46,630 bases of DNA from DASTBU01 sp035711845 (GCA_035711845.1 DASTBU010000140.1:1-46630), one strand, 5' to 3'. Shown: positions 1-9,157, numbered from the stretch's first letter. The notes: generated by a model from the letters alone, not told the origin. A program made the numbers and translations.

Positions 1-3000
1 ATCGTTCTTGAGCACCGCCGCGACGTCGAAGCCGTTCATCTCCGGCATCATCACGTCGAGCACGACGAGATCCGGCCGCTCGCCGCGCGCAAGGGCCAGC
101 GCTTCCCGGCCGTTTCCCGCGACGCGGACCTGATACCCGGCGTCGCTCAGCTCCTGCGTGAGCAGCTCCCGGATGTTCGGGTCGTCGTCCACGACGAGGA
201 TCCGGGGCTGACGATCGGCTCGCCGCGGTGTGGTGACGACCACCTGGTCGCGGAGTTGACGGATGAGCGCCGCGAGCTCGACCGGGGCCGGCACGCCGGA
301 GGCTTTCTCGGCAGGCAACGGCAGCGTGAACGAAAACGTGCTGCCCCGGCCGATTTCACTCTCGACCCAGATGCGGCCGCCGTGATGCTCGACGATCTCC
401 CTGCAGATCGGGAGCCCCAGGCCCGTGCCCTTCGGCTTGTCCGTGAGCGTGTCGCCCACCTGCTTGAATCGCTCGAACACCTTGGGTTGATCCGCGGGCG
501 TGATGCCCACCCCGGTGTCCACGACGCTGATGACGAGCTCGCCGCGGCGGCGCTCGGCCCGGCAGATGATTGTGCCCACGTCGGTGAACTTCACCGCATT
601 CGAGATCAGGTTGATCACCACCTGGATCAGCCGATCGCGATCGCCGGTGACCGGCGGCAGATCGGTCTCGACGTCCTTGACGAGCCGCAGACCTTTCTGA
701 TCGAGGAGGGACGAGGTCGCGGCGGTCGCGTGATCGATGATCTCGGCGATGCTGACCGGCCCCATGTGCCATTCGAGCTTGCCCGCCTCGATCTTCGCGA
801 GATCCAGCACGTCGTCGATCAACTTGGTGAGTCGTTCGCCTTCGCTGACGACCACCTTGAGGTTCTCCTCGACCTGATGAATCGTCTGGGCGATCTTGCG
901 ATCCTCGACCGGGACCAGCGGGAAAATGCGGTCTTCGAGCCGCTTCTTGATGATCTTCGCGAAGCCGAGCACCGACGTCAGCGGCGTGCGCAGCTCGTGG
1001 CTGACGGTGGAGAGAAAGGCGCTCTTGGCGGCATCAGCCTCCTCCGCTATGGCGCGGGCGCGTTCGGCCTCCTCGAACAGGCGCCGAATTTCGTGCTCGT
1101 GCTCGTTCAGCTGCCGGTAAGCGTTCGCATTGTCGAGCGCGATAGCCGTGTACGAGGCCAGGCTCTGCATCACGTTCAGGGCGTGCGTGGTGTAGGCGTT
1201 CTTCTCGAAGCTCTGGATCGTGATGATCCCGAGCACGTGCTCCTTCGCCACGAGCGGCATGTAGATGACCGACTGCGGCTGCTCCGACATCGAGCCGTCT
1301 TCGAGCGGGAGGCTTTCTTCCTCGTATGCGGTGATGTACTTGCCCGACTCGGCCCGCAGGTCGTTGATGAAGACGGGCGCGCGGTGCTCGATGCACCAGA
1401 CGGGCAGCTGGTTGCGGTTCGACGTGTCGCGCGTATACGGGGCGTAGCGCTTGCCCTTCTCGATGGCCAGCCGGTACTCGATTTGGTTGCGCTCTGGGTG
1501 ATAGAGACCCACCCCGAACACGTCAGCATCCGCGAGCTGGTTCACGCGCTCGTAGAGCGTGCCGAAGATCGTGTCGAAGTCGAGCGAGGACGTGATGTCC
1601 CGCCCGATCTCGCTCAGCAGCTCGACGTTCTTCTTGCCCTCGCTTTCCGACTGCGCCAGCGCCTCGGCCGATTCGGCGCGGAGCTTCGCCTCCACGAACT
1701 GCGCGCGCTCGCGCTCCTTGCGAACAACCCGTCGGCGCATGACGCGGTCGGCGCCGAACACCGCGAGTCCCGCAAGCGCCAGGTATCCGAGGTAAGCCCA
1801 CCACGTGCGATACCAGGGCGGCAGGATCGTGAAGGCGTAGGTAGCCTCTTCGCCGATCTGTCCTGTGACGCTGCGCGCGCGGACGCGAAAACGGAAGTCG
1901 CCGAAGCCGAGATTCGTGTAGTCGCGGCGCGCCTCCCGCGTCCACTCCGACCACTCGTCGTCGAGATCATCGAGCCGTGATTGATACGACGTGGCCGTTT
2001 CGTCCACGAAGCTCGGCGCCGAGAACTCGAAGCGCAGCGCGTTGGCCGAGGCGGGGAGCTGTGGGGATGGGATCGCTGCGGCGGCTCCCCCGAAGAGGGG
2101 CTGTGCATGGTTGCTCGTGACCCGGCGGATCAGCGCTGGAAAGGCCGGCGGCGTCCGCGATGCCTGCGACGTATCGAAGCGGACGAGCCGACCATCGAAC
2201 AGTCCCAGCCAGACGACACCGTCAGGTTCGGCATACAGGTATGAGGGAGACATGCGACCGCTGAATCGCGCAAAGGTGTTCCGATCGACCACCCACGAGC
2301 CGTCCGGCTGCTGTTGAAGCGAGACGGTCTCACGGCCGAGATTCAAGTACCCTCGTCCGCCCGGTCCCCCCAGAAGCCCGGATCCAAGGACGATGGGGTC
2401 GACTCCCACGACATCGAACGCCTTCTCCCGCACGAACCGGCCCGTCGGCTCGTCGAAGCGCGCCACATAGATCTCTTCAGCGCCGACGGTGAAAACGGGC
2501 AATCCGCCCACCTCCTCGACGGCTGCCCCGCCTTTGGGCAGGCCGTGCGACGTACCAAAGCGTTCGACACGCGGCGCGGGGCGTGGAGCGCCCTGCGCAG
2601 GCCGCGTGTCGAACCTGATACGCAGCGCGCCTGTTGCCAGTGTGCCCGCCCACAGGGAGCCGTCGGCGTTCTCGAACAGCGAGCGCACCTCCTCGGTGAC
2701 GCCATCGACCCTGCCCTCGTCGATCCACCTGCCGTCGTGCAGGCGGAACGATGCGAGCCCGTCGAAGAGCCCCATCCAGATTCGAGTCGGATCGAGCTTC
2801 GAGACGCGCAGCACGTTGGGGCGGAAGGTGATATCGGCCGGGGCGTGAATGGCGGTCGCCTTCGTGCCGTTGATTTCGTACAGACCATTGGTGCACGCGA
2901 CCACGAAGCGGGATCGGCCGCTCCCGGCTTCCTTGATCGTCGTAAACCACCAGCACTGGTTGAGGACAGACGCGACTTGCTCGAAATGCGCGCGGCCGAC

Positions 3001-4122
3001 CGGCGGCTCCGCCGGCACCAGGTAGTAGACGCCCGTTTGCATCGCGGTGTAGAGCCGGCCGTCGTGCCGGAACGCGCGGTTGACGCCGCTCGGCAGCCCC
3101 GAGGTCTGATCGAAGAAGGACACGGGCGCCGGGGTCTCGACGCGCGCGATGCCGCTGTCGAGCCCGAGCCACAGGCCTCCTTCCCGGTCCGGCATGACGT
3201 AGTAGATGACGTCCGTGGACAGGCCCTGCGGGCGCGCGACCTGGCTGACGCGCCGTCCCTGCCGGTCGATGATGCTGAGACCTCCCGACGTGGACGTGAG
3301 CGCGATGGTCTGGTCGGGCAGGGCCGTCCCGCGATAGATCTGCGATTTCTTCAGATGCTGGTCGAGTTCGGTGGGGAATGGAGCCAGCGTCGAACCGTCG
3401 TACAGGAACAGCCCGTCCGAGCGCGTGCCGATCAGCAGGCGTGAGTCGTCGTACCTGAGAATGACGGGGAAGGGCTCGCCCGCGAGCCGCTCCGTCCCGG
3501 GGAGTGCTCGGAGCGTTTCCCGCTCGAGCACGTTCAGTCCGCCTTCAGGCGTTGTGAGGTACAGCTGATCGTCGACCAGCGATGCGCGGTTGAATCGCGA
3601 CGCGGCTGGAATGACGGTCAGGGTGTCGCCGGCCCACCGGTAGATCGCCCGCTCAGTCTGGAAATAGGTGCCGGCCTTCGTCACGAAGGTCCGCCACACA
3701 TCGTTGAGCCCGCGGGCCTCTTCGGGCAGCCGCGTCTCGAGACGGACGTAACGCAATTCTCCGGTCGCATCGGGCGCAAGGTAGCCGAACGTCGTGACCC
3801 CGCCGACGTAGATGCGGCCGCTCGCGTCGAGCGCGAGTGAACGCACGGAGCTGGCGGCGTCGACGGGGATCCGGCGCCATGTTGCGCCATCGAACTCGAG
3901 GACGGCGCCGTTCGTGCCGGCGTAGATCACGCCGCGGTTGTCCTGGAGAATCGCCCAGGTCTGACCGCCACCGCCGACCTCGGTGGGCCGGTAGGTGCGA
4001 ATAAACGGGCGGCCTTCTTCGGGATGCCGGGTGGACGGCGCCGGGCCCGACGTGGTTTGGGCGAATCCAGGCCAGGAAATGGCCAGCACGAGCCCCACGG
4101 ACAACAGCACTGTTCGCAGCAT
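1..4122 (-). CDS. Hybrid sensor histidine kinase with reg_prop propeller (3' end outside window)
   Basis: This is a one-protein two-component system; 1374 residues are visible and the frame is still open at base 1, so the C-terminus is missing. It begins with a signal peptide (about 1-22), followed by a periplasmic two-component-regulator propeller (about 35-690) and a Y_Y_Y-like domain. One membrane helix follows (about 770-795), then a GAF-like domain (about 840-985), and HisKA with SHELRTPL, where His1042 is the likely phospho-acceptor. The HATPase_c domain shows NLISNAVKF, DTGVGI and GTGLGL. The receiver domain begins with ILVVDDDPNIREL and carries VVLDVMMPEMNG, where Asp1356 is the likely phosphosite. 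The start ATG has GGAG about 9 nt upstream. Family knowledge suggests sensing of an extracellular ligand, often a glycan, and a DNA-binding domain may follow the receiver beyond the edge. The ligand is unknown. Confidence 0.93.
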   Translation of the reverse strand, partial: MLRTVLLSVGLVLAISWPGFAQTTSGPAPSTRHPEEGRPFIRTYRPTEVGGGGQTWAILQDNRGVIYAGTNGAVLEFDGATWRRIPVDAASSVRSLALDASGRIYVGGVTTFGYLAPDATGELRYVRLETRLPEEARGLNDVWRTFVTKAGTYFQTERAIYRWAGDTLTVIPAASRFNRASLVDDQLYLTTPEGGLNVLERETLRALPGTERLAGEPFPVILRYDDSRLLIGTRSDGLFLYDGSTLAPFPTELDQHLKKSQIYRGTALPDQTIALTSTSGGLSIIDRQGRRVSQVARPQGLSTDVIYYVMPDREGGLWLGLDSGIARVETPAPVSFFDQTSGLPSGVNRAFRHDGRLYTAMQTGVYYLVPAEPPVGRAHFEQVASVLNQCWWFTTIKEAGSGRSRFVVACTNGLYEINGTKATAIHAPADITFRPNVLRVSKLDPTRIWMGLFDGLASFRLHDGRWIDEGRVDGVTEEVRSLFENADGSLWAGTLATGALRIRFDTRPAQGAPRPAPRVERFGTSHGLPKGGAAVEEVGGLPVFTVGAEEIYVARFDEPTGRFVREKAFDVVGVDPIVLGSGLLGGPGGRGYLNLGRETVSLQQQPDGSWVVDRNTFARFSGRMSPSYLYAEPDGVVWLGLFDGRLVRFDTSQASRTPPAFPALIRRVTSNHAQPLFGGAAAAIPSPQLPASANALRFEFSAPSFVDETATSYQSRLDDLDDEWSEWTREARRDYTNLGFGDFRFRVRARSVTGQIGEEATYAFTILPPWYRTWWAYLGYLALAGLAVFGADRVMRRRVVRKERERAQFVEAKLRAESAEALAQSESEGKKNVELLSEIGRDITSSLDFDTIFGTLYERVNQLADADVFGVGLYHPERNQIEYRLAIEKGKRYAPYTRDTSNRNQLPVWCIEHRAPVFINDLRAESGKYITAYEEESLPLEDGSMSEQPQSVIYMPLVAKEHVLGIITIQSFEKNAYTTHALNVMQSLASYTAIALDNANAYRQLNEHEHEIRRLFEEAERARAIAEEADAAKSAFLSTVSHELRTPLTSVLGFAKIIKKRLEDRIFPLVPVEDRKIAQTIHQVEENLKVVVSEGERLTKLIDDVLDLAKIEAGKLEWHMGPVSIAEIIDHATAATSSLLDQKGLRLVKDVETDLPPVTGDRDRLIQVVINLISNAVKFTDVGTIICRAERRRGELVISVVDTGVGITPADQPKVFERFKQVGDTLTDKPKGTGLGLPICREIVEHHGGRIWVESEIGRGSTFSFTLPLPAEKASGVPAPVELAALIRQLRDQVVVTTPRRADRQPRILVVDDDPNIRELLTQELSDAGYQVRVAGNGREALALARGERPDLVVLDVMMPEMNGFDVAAVLKND

Positions 4123-4564
4123 CCAGCCTGCTCCAGGGAACCGATATTGATGGGACGGGTGACCGCAGACGGGGCCAGTCAGCTCCCTAGAGTCGCGAGT
4201 GCCGTTCCAGATGACGCGGATTGCGCAACAATCTTACTTCATCGGCCTGGCGTGTCCACCAGGATTGTGGCTCGCGCGGCTCAAGTGCTCCCGCGCAGTA
4301 TTCCCATCGATCGCGGCGCTCATATCCTTCGCAGCGGCCGCGGCGTGTTGGCGCAGCCGGCGCGCGATCAGCGACAGCGAGCCCATCGAAGGGCCCTGTC
4401 TCCGCGAGGCCGTGTTGCGCTCATGTCATCACCCCCGGTCGCTCGCCATCTGCTGCCACCTTTGTGCCGCGAAAATTGGATCCTGGGCTGCTCGAACGAT
4501 TCGACAGGAGGCGAGCCGAGGCCATGAGGCGGCGACAACGACGGGCGGCGGCGGCGAAGTCCAT
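4123..4564. other. Intergenic stretch, no convincing gene
   Basis: These 442 bp lie upstream of the minus-strand kinase and downstream of the minus-strand oxidoreductase. The longest minus-strand candidate I read is 50 codons (4386 to 4234); it has no Shine-Dalgarno sequence and no recognisable motif. No clear -35/-10 pair, terminator hairpin or repeat was seen. The stretch presumably holds the promoter of the kinase gene. Confidence 0.5.
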
Positions 4565-5809
4565 TCAATACACCGTGCGCTTCTGGATCTTTTGCTTCGT
4601 CGCGAGGCTGAACCTCGGATCCACCGGTTTGCCATCGGCAATGCGTGCCGCGACGTACTCGCCTACGACCGGCCCATGCTTGAAACCGTGTCCCGAGCCG
4701 CCGCCCACCAGCCACACGTTCGAGAGCGCGGGATGGCGATCGATCAGGAAATCGCCGTTCGATGTGTTCTCGTACTGACAGACTTCCGCCCCCACGATTG
4801 GCGCGCCCTTCAGCCCTGGGAAACGGCGTCCGACGAACTCCTGCACCTGCGCCATGATCTCCGCGCTTGGCACCCGTTCGAGCGAGTCCGGATCCGCCGG
4901 TGGCCCATGGCGATCGACTGCGACCTTGAACCCGCGTCCCCTGAAATCGGGGATGCCATAAATCTCTTCCCCGAAGTCCGCCCAGACCGGCATGGCCGAG
5001 CAGTCGAAGCGCGTATCGCCCGGGGGAACGCCGAAATAGAAGACCTCCTGCCGGCTCGGGAAGATGCGTTCGCCCACCACATCGGGGAACAACTTCGGCA
5101 GCCATGGTCCGCAGGCCATCACGAACGTTGTGGCCGAGATCGTCCGGCCCGAGCGAGTCGCCACGGCGGCGAGCTGACCGCGTCCCTCCGGCGGCAGTAC
5201 GGCCTCCTGCATGTAGACGACGCCGGCCGCCATCGCCGCCTGGGCAACAGCCTGGACGACGTGGAACGCGGCCAGGAAGCCGCTGTCCGGTTCGTGAATG
5301 GCCCAGGTGATGGGGCCGAAGTCGATCTGCGGCCAGCGCGCGGCGAGCCGGGATCGATCGAGCCGCTCGTGCCGGACGCGCAGTCGTCCGAGAGTCTCGA
5401 GCGTGCTGGTCGTCAGGGGATCCTGCTCCCGCGCCATCCAGAGGACGCCGCTGCGCTGGAACTGCGCCGCTCGACCCGTGCGACGGAGGAGCGCCTGCCA
5501 CAGGTCGAGCGATCGCATCGACCATCGGGTGTAGATCTCCTGGTCGCCGTAGCCCATGCGGATGACCCGGCTCTGTCCACCCGAACTGCCGCGCGCATTG
5601 GCGGGTCCGTAGGCGTCGATCAGCGCGACGCGACGGCCGGTTAGCTGAAGCTGATACGCCGTCCAGACCCCGAAGACGCCCGCGCCCACCACCGCCACGT
5701 CGAACCCGCTGTCCCGGCCGCGCAGCACCGGAGCCTGGACGCGGTCCAGTGCCGCGCCCAGCGCGCCTGTACCCGCCACCTGGACGAATTGTCGTCGCGT
5801 CGTCTTCAT
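4565..5809 (-). CDS. FAD-dependent amine oxidoreductase, sarcosine oxidase-like (DAO family), Tat-exported
   Basis: This 414-residue protein has a twin-arginine leader (TTRRQFVQVAGTG) and then a Rossmann FAD-binding motif, VAVVGAGVFGVWTAYQL, at about residues 37-55. The stretch GSSGGQSRVIRMGYGD is the typical post-Rossmann segment of monomeric sarcosine oxidase and N-methyltryptophan oxidase relatives. The C-terminal GGGSGHGFKHGPVVGEYVA is the second FAD-contacting motif of the family. It probably oxidises a secondary or N-methyl amine with release of H2O2; the substrate cannot be read from sequence. The length fits the family (about 390-420). The upstream region has no clear Shine-Dalgarno and consists largely of an 8-bp tandem repeat that begins 11 bp before the start codon. 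The family call is firm and the substrate is open. Confidence 0.9.
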   Translation of the reverse strand: MKTTRRQFVQVAGTGALGAALDRVQAPVLRGRDSGFDVAVVGAGVFGVWTAYQLQLTGRRVALIDAYGPANARGSSGGQSRVIRMGYGDQEIYTRWSMRSLDLWQALLRRTGRAAQFQRSGVLWMAREQDPLTTSTLETLGRLRVRHERLDRSRLAARWPQIDFGPITWAIHEPDSGFLAAFHVVQAVAQAAMAAGVVYMQEAVLPPEGRGQLAAVATRSGRTISATTFVMACGPWLPKLFPDVVGERIFPSRQEVFYFGVPPGDTRFDCSAMPVWADFGEEIYGIPDFRGRGFKVAVDRHGPPADPDSLERVPSAEIMAQVQEFVGRRFPGLKGAPIVGAEVCQYENTSNGDFLIDRHPALSNVWLVGGGSGHGFKHGPVVGEYVAARIADGKPVDPRFSLATKQKIQKRTVY

Positions 5810-5820
5810 GTCGCCATCGC

Positions 5821-5874
5821 TCGATCATTCGATCATTCGATCATTCAATCATTCGATCATTCGATCATTCGATC
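5821..5874. repeat. Tandem repeat of 8-bp unit TCGATCAT, about 6.75 copies
   Basis: Units run head to tail from 5821. Six full units are present, five identical and one (5845-5852) with a single G-to-A change, followed by a partial unit. Each unit contains GATC, and on the minus strand each contains ATG. The array fills the space just upstream of the minus-strand oxidoreductase start (5809), so a change in copy number would change its 5' region. Confidence 0.95.
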
Positions 5875-6025
5875 GCGCGATGAAACGCTACGCCTCCGTG
5901 CCGGGGCTGTCAACGTGGCGAGCGCGGAGGCGCCCGCAGGGCGCTCGCTCGGGGCCGGCGCACGCGTCCTGAACCCTCACAGGTCCGCAGGCGAGATGCG
6001 GTATGCTGCGCCGGGGGGAAAGCGC

Positions 6026-6517
6026 ATGCGTCAGTTCCTGGTCTATTCCGTCATGATCGTGTGTATCCCGGTGGCCGCGTCTGCCCAATCCGCTTCGGAA
6101 TCGGGGGGCGATCGTGACGCGATTCTGGCGACGGTCCAGAAGTTCTTCGACACGATGTCGTCTCGAGACGTCGCCGCAGCCCGTGGTCTGCTCATCCCCG
6201 AGGGCCGCATGTTCGCCGTTGTAGACGGGAAGACCCCGGTGACGTTCCGCAGCCGGATGCTGCAGGAACATCTCGACAGTATGGGGGCGCGGAAGGAGGA
6301 CTTCCGCGAACGGTTCTGGAACCCCGACGTCCGCATCCAGGGCCCGATTGCTGTCGTCTGGACGCCGTACGACTTCTGGATCGACGGCAAGTTCAGCCAC
6401 TGCGGGGTGGACGCGTTCGACCTGGTCAAGACTCCCGAAGGATGGAAGATTTCGGGCGGCGTGTACACGGTCCAGCGGGACGGGTGCCCGCCAAGTCCGC
6501 TCGGACCGCTGAAGTAA
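6026..6517 (+). CDS. Exported NTF2/SnoaL-like protein (DUF4440-type)
   Basis: This 163-residue protein has an N-terminal signal peptide (RQFLVYSVMIVCIPVAASAQ) followed by a compact alpha+beta cone-fold domain. The segments ILATVQKFFDTMSSRDVAAARGLL, then FRERFWNPDVRIQGPIAVVWTPYDFWIDGKFSHCGVDAFDLVK and GWKISGGVYTV are characteristic of the NTF2-like DUF4440/SnoaL superfamily. The start at 6026 is preferred over the in-frame ATG at 5996 because GGGGGGAAAG lies about 6 nt upstream and the signal peptide follows directly. Family members range from enzymes to binding proteins, so the specific role is unknown. An exported amidohydrolase gene follows about 140 bp downstream in the same direction and could be co-transcribed. 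Confidence 0.82.
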   Translation: MRQFLVYSVMIVCIPVAASAQSASESGGDRDAILATVQKFFDTMSSRDVAAARGLLIPEGRMFAVVDGKTPVTFRSRMLQEHLDSMGARKEDFRERFWNPDVRIQGPIAVVWTPYDFWIDGKFSHCGVDAFDLVKTPEGWKISGGVYTVQRDGCPPSPLGPLK

Positions 6518-6655
6518 GCGATCCTGTTGCCCGGTGCCAGTCACCGGACAGGAGCCGACCGCTGCTCGAAGCAGCGAGGCGAGGCACACGAATCGGGCGG
6601 TCAACCGGTTCCTGACGCCTGTTCGACCGGCATCGATTCATGCGGGAGGAAGTCC

Positions 6656-8290
6656 ATGAGGAAGGTTGCTACCCTGGCGCTCGGCGTCGTGGCCGCCTGC
6701 GTCACGCTCGCCGCACAGACGCCACAAACGCCCCTGGGTCCTCCTCCCGAGCGTGACCCGCTGAATCCGGCGCCGGCCCGCCGGTCGGGCGAAGGGCTCG
6801 GGCCGTTCAAGACACTCGTGATTCGCGGCGCCATCCTGGTGGAGGGATCGGGCGCGCCGCCAGTCGGCCCCGTAGACATCGTCATCGAGAACAACCGCAT
6901 CCAGGCGATCCGGAGCGCGGGGACGCCGGGGCTGCCGCTGCGGCAGAACCGGCCTCCCGAGATGCCTGATCACGAGATCGACGCGACGGGCATGTACGTG
7001 CTGCCCGGCTTCGTCAGCCTGCACGAGCACGCGGGTGGCGCGCCGAAGAACCCGGATGCGGAATACCCCTACAAGCTGTGGCTCGCGCACGGCATCACGA
7101 CCGTCGTGGGCGTGCCGCTCACGAATCATGCGCTCACCGTCAGCGAGCGCGAGCGCAGCAATCGCAACGAGATCGTCGCGCCGCGGATCGTCAACTTCCA
7201 GCGCGCCGGCGTTGCGTGGGGCAAGGGACCGGTCGACACGCCCGAAGCGGCGCGCGCCTGGGTCCAGTGGGGCGCCGCGAATGGGCTCGAGGGGCTGAAG
7301 CTCGGTGCGCACCGCCCGGAGATCATGAAGGCGCTGCTCGACGAGGCGCGGAAGCACAACCTGGGATCGACAGCGCACCTGCAGCAGACCGGCGTAGCCC
7401 AGATGGACGCGCTCGATGCGGCGAAGCTCGGGCTTCGGACGGTAACGCATTTCTATGGCCACTTCGAAGCGCTGCTGAAGGATTACGTCGTCCAGCCGTG
7501 GCCGGCGGATCAGGTCAACGACAACGAGCAGATGCGCTTCGGCCAGGTCGCGCGGCTCTGGGACAAGATTCACCCGCCCGGCAGCCCGGAATGGAAGGCC
7601 TACCTCGAAGAGCATCTGGAGCTGGGGACGACGTTCGATCCGACGATGACGGCCTATGCGGCCGGCCGCGATCTGATGCGGATGCGCAACGCCGACTGGC
7701 ACGGCCGCTACAGCCTGCCCTCGCTGATGGATTTCTATTCACCCAGCCGCGCGAACCATGGCGCCTACTGGTACTACTGGACGCTCGAGGACGAGATCGC
7801 GTGGCGAAACTTCTACCAGGTCTGGTTCCGTCTGCTGAACGATTACAAGAAGATGGGCGGCCGCGTGACCGTCAGCGCGGACGCCGCCTACATCTACAAC
7901 ACCTACGGCTTCGGGAACATCCACGAGATGGAGCTGCTGCAGGAGGCAGGTTTTCATCCTCTGGAAGTGATCCAGGCGGCCACGTACAACGCGGCGAAAA
8001 CGCTGGCCGAGAGCTGGGGCAAGCCGATGGACCGCGGGCACGTCCGCGCGGGCATGCTGGCCGATCTTCTGATCGTCGATCAGAACCCGCTGAAGAACCT
8101 GAAGGTGCTGTACGGCACGGGCGCGCTGCGCCTCAACGACGACACGGGCAAACCGGAGTGGGTCGGCGGCATCAGGTACACGGTAAAGGACGGCGTCGTC
8201 TACGACGCGAAAAAGCTGCTCGCCGACGTGGCGGGGATGGTGGAGAAGCAACACCGCTCGCGCGCTGCGAAGACCAGCGCGGACAGGTGA
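6656..8290 (+). CDS. Exported metal-dependent amidohydrolase (imidazolonepropionase/prolidase-like)
   Basis: This 544-residue protein has a signal peptide (RKVATLALGVVAACVTLAAQ). The amidohydrolase TIM-barrel signature is present: a small N-terminal beta-sandwich containing VDIVIENNRIQAI, then YVLPGFVSLHEHAG with the metal-binding HxH at His123/His125. Later His residues lie in STAHLQQTG and VTHFYGHFE, and a likely catalytic Asp lies in VSADAAYIYN. The C-terminal GHVRAGMLADLLIVDQNP is the usual closing strand. Family members hydrolyse C-N bonds, often in dipeptides or cyclic amides. The start is fixed by GGGAGGA about 7 nt upstream. The central region is longer than in typical 420-450 residue members, including an aromatic stretch (GAYWYYWTLEDEIAWRNFYQVW) that may shape the substrate pocket. 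The substrate is unknown. Confidence 0.9.
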   Translation: MRKVATLALGVVAACVTLAAQTPQTPLGPPPERDPLNPAPARRSGEGLGPFKTLVIRGAILVEGSGAPPVGPVDIVIENNRIQAIRSAGTPGLPLRQNRPPEMPDHEIDATGMYVLPGFVSLHEHAGGAPKNPDAEYPYKLWLAHGITTVVGVPLTNHALTVSERERSNRNEIVAPRIVNFQRAGVAWGKGPVDTPEAARAWVQWGAANGLEGLKLGAHRPEIMKALLDEARKHNLGSTAHLQQTGVAQMDALDAAKLGLRTVTHFYGHFEALLKDYVVQPWPADQVNDNEQMRFGQVARLWDKIHPPGSPEWKAYLEEHLELGTTFDPTMTAYAAGRDLMRMRNADWHGRYSLPSLMDFYSPSRANHGAYWYYWTLEDEIAWRNFYQVWFRLLNDYKKMGGRVTVSADAAYIYNTYGFGNIHEMELLQEAGFHPLEVIQAATYNAAKTLAESWGKPMDRGHVRAGMLADLLIVDQNPLKNLKVLYGTGALRLNDDTGKPEWVGGIRYTVKDGVVYDAKKLLADVAGMVEKQHRSRAAKTSADR

Positions 8291-8545
8291 CCGCACGCCC
8301 GGATCGCTGTTGCGGTGGCGGAGGTAGGCCTTGGATCCGAGCCTTCGGCGATGCCGCGTCCGTTCAGCGTCGCGCCGGCATCGCACAGGGGGGTGTAGGC
8401 ATCTGCTGGACGGACCGCAGACGTCGCGGATAGCGGAGAGGGGTTTCTTCACCGACACTCAAATCGGCCCTTAAGGAGGGTGGCAGTTTCTGCCATCTTG
8501 ACCACATCCAAAGACGATGGCATCGTCGTCGTCAGGAGGTGGCCG

Positions 8546-9094
8546 ATGCCCGCGCCGCGAATGACGACGGAAGAGTACTTGAAGCTTCCGGAGAAGGTCG
8601 TTCCAGAGGAGTTGGTCTACGGGCTTGTCCGGAGCGCGGCCTCGCCAACGCCCGGCCATCAGTGGGTTCTCGGCCGGCTGTTTCTAGCGCTGACGAGGCA
8701 TGTCGAAAAGCATCGGAGTGGCCGGCTGTGGCCGGCGCCGCTCGACGTCGTGCTCGATCGGGAGCGAGGTCTCATCGTGCAGCCAGATCTGCTGTACGTG
8801 AGCCTGGAACGCATGCGGCTGGTAACGGACCGGGTCTGGGGCCCGCCCGATCTGGTCCTGGAGATCCTGTCGCCTCGGCCGCGGATCGGTACGCTCGACG
8901 AACGGATTGCCTGGTTCGCGGAATACGGAGTTCGCGAGTGCTGGCTCGTTCACCAACACCCGCGCGAGGTGGAGGTGCTGCAGTTCGAACGAGGCGCCGT
9001 TGCGAATCGCACCACGTTCGAAGCCGATGCGCCCATCCGGTCGAGCGTGCTGCCGACCTTCAACGCCTCACTCGAAGAGATGCTGGGGAGCTGA
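8546..9094 (+). CDS. Uma2-family PD-(D/E)XK nuclease-like protein
   Basis: This 182-residue protein matches the Uma2 (DUF820) family, which has a restriction-endonuclease-like fold and is abundant in cyanobacteria and acidobacteria. Visible hallmarks are MTTEEYLKLPE at the start, VQPDLLYV (Asp81), GPPDLVLEILSP (Glu107), and GVRECWLVHQHPREVEVLQ near the end. The Lys often found in the helix after the core (…EK…Y) reads Arg120 here, so nuclease activity is uncertain. The start at 8546 is chosen because AGGAGG lies 6 nt upstream; the in-frame GTG at 8480 has its Shine-Dalgarno abutting it. The in vivo role of Uma2 proteins is not settled. No partner gene or repeat-borne context is visible apart from heptamer repeats just downstream. 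Confidence 0.88.
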   Translation: MPAPRMTTEEYLKLPEKVVPEELVYGLVRSAASPTPGHQWVLGRLFLALTRHVEKHRSGRLWPAPLDVVLDRERGLIVQPDLLYVSLERMRLVTDRVWGPPDLVLEILSPRPRIGTLDERIAWFAEYGVRECWLVHQHPREVEVLQFERGAVANRTTFEADAPIRSSVLPTFNASLEEMLGS

Positions 9095-9128
9095 GCGCCC
9101 TCAGCTCTCCATGGACATTGGCACGTGA

Positions 9129-9153
9129 CAACCTGCAACTGGCAACTGGCACT
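9129..9153. repeat. Short heptamer tandem repeat (CAACTGG type) between convergent genes
   Basis: The units CAACCTG, CAACTGG, CAACTGG and a partial fourth unit run in 7-bp phase. They sit in the 63-bp gap between the convergent Uma2 and M16 genes. The unit is a rotation of CTGGCAA and belongs to the same CTGGNAA family as the arrays near 38.2 and 42.5 kb, in the same strand orientation. Confidence 0.8.
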
Positions 9154-9157
9154 CGCC

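Noticed and set aside
256..1980. Long plus-strand open frame (574 codons) opposite the histidine kinase
   Set aside because: Its protein is an Arg/Asp/Leu-rich antisense shadow without domains, while the minus strand reads clear GAF, HisKA, HATPase and receiver motifs.
4234..4386. 50-codon minus-strand reading frame in the 4.1-4.6 kb gap
   Set aside because: It has no ribosome binding site and no recognisable motif; frames of this length are common by chance in GC-rich DNA.
8481..8495. TGGCAG-TTT-CTGCCA hairpin before the Uma2 gene
   Set aside because: It is a clean small hairpin but only 6 bp without a T-run, and it is not at a gene end; I could not assign a role.
8480..8545. N-terminal extension of the Uma2 protein from GTG 8480
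   Set aside because: The Shine-Dalgarno-like AAGGAGG touches the GTG without spacing, whereas AGGAGG lies 6 nt before ATG 8546, where family similarity begins.
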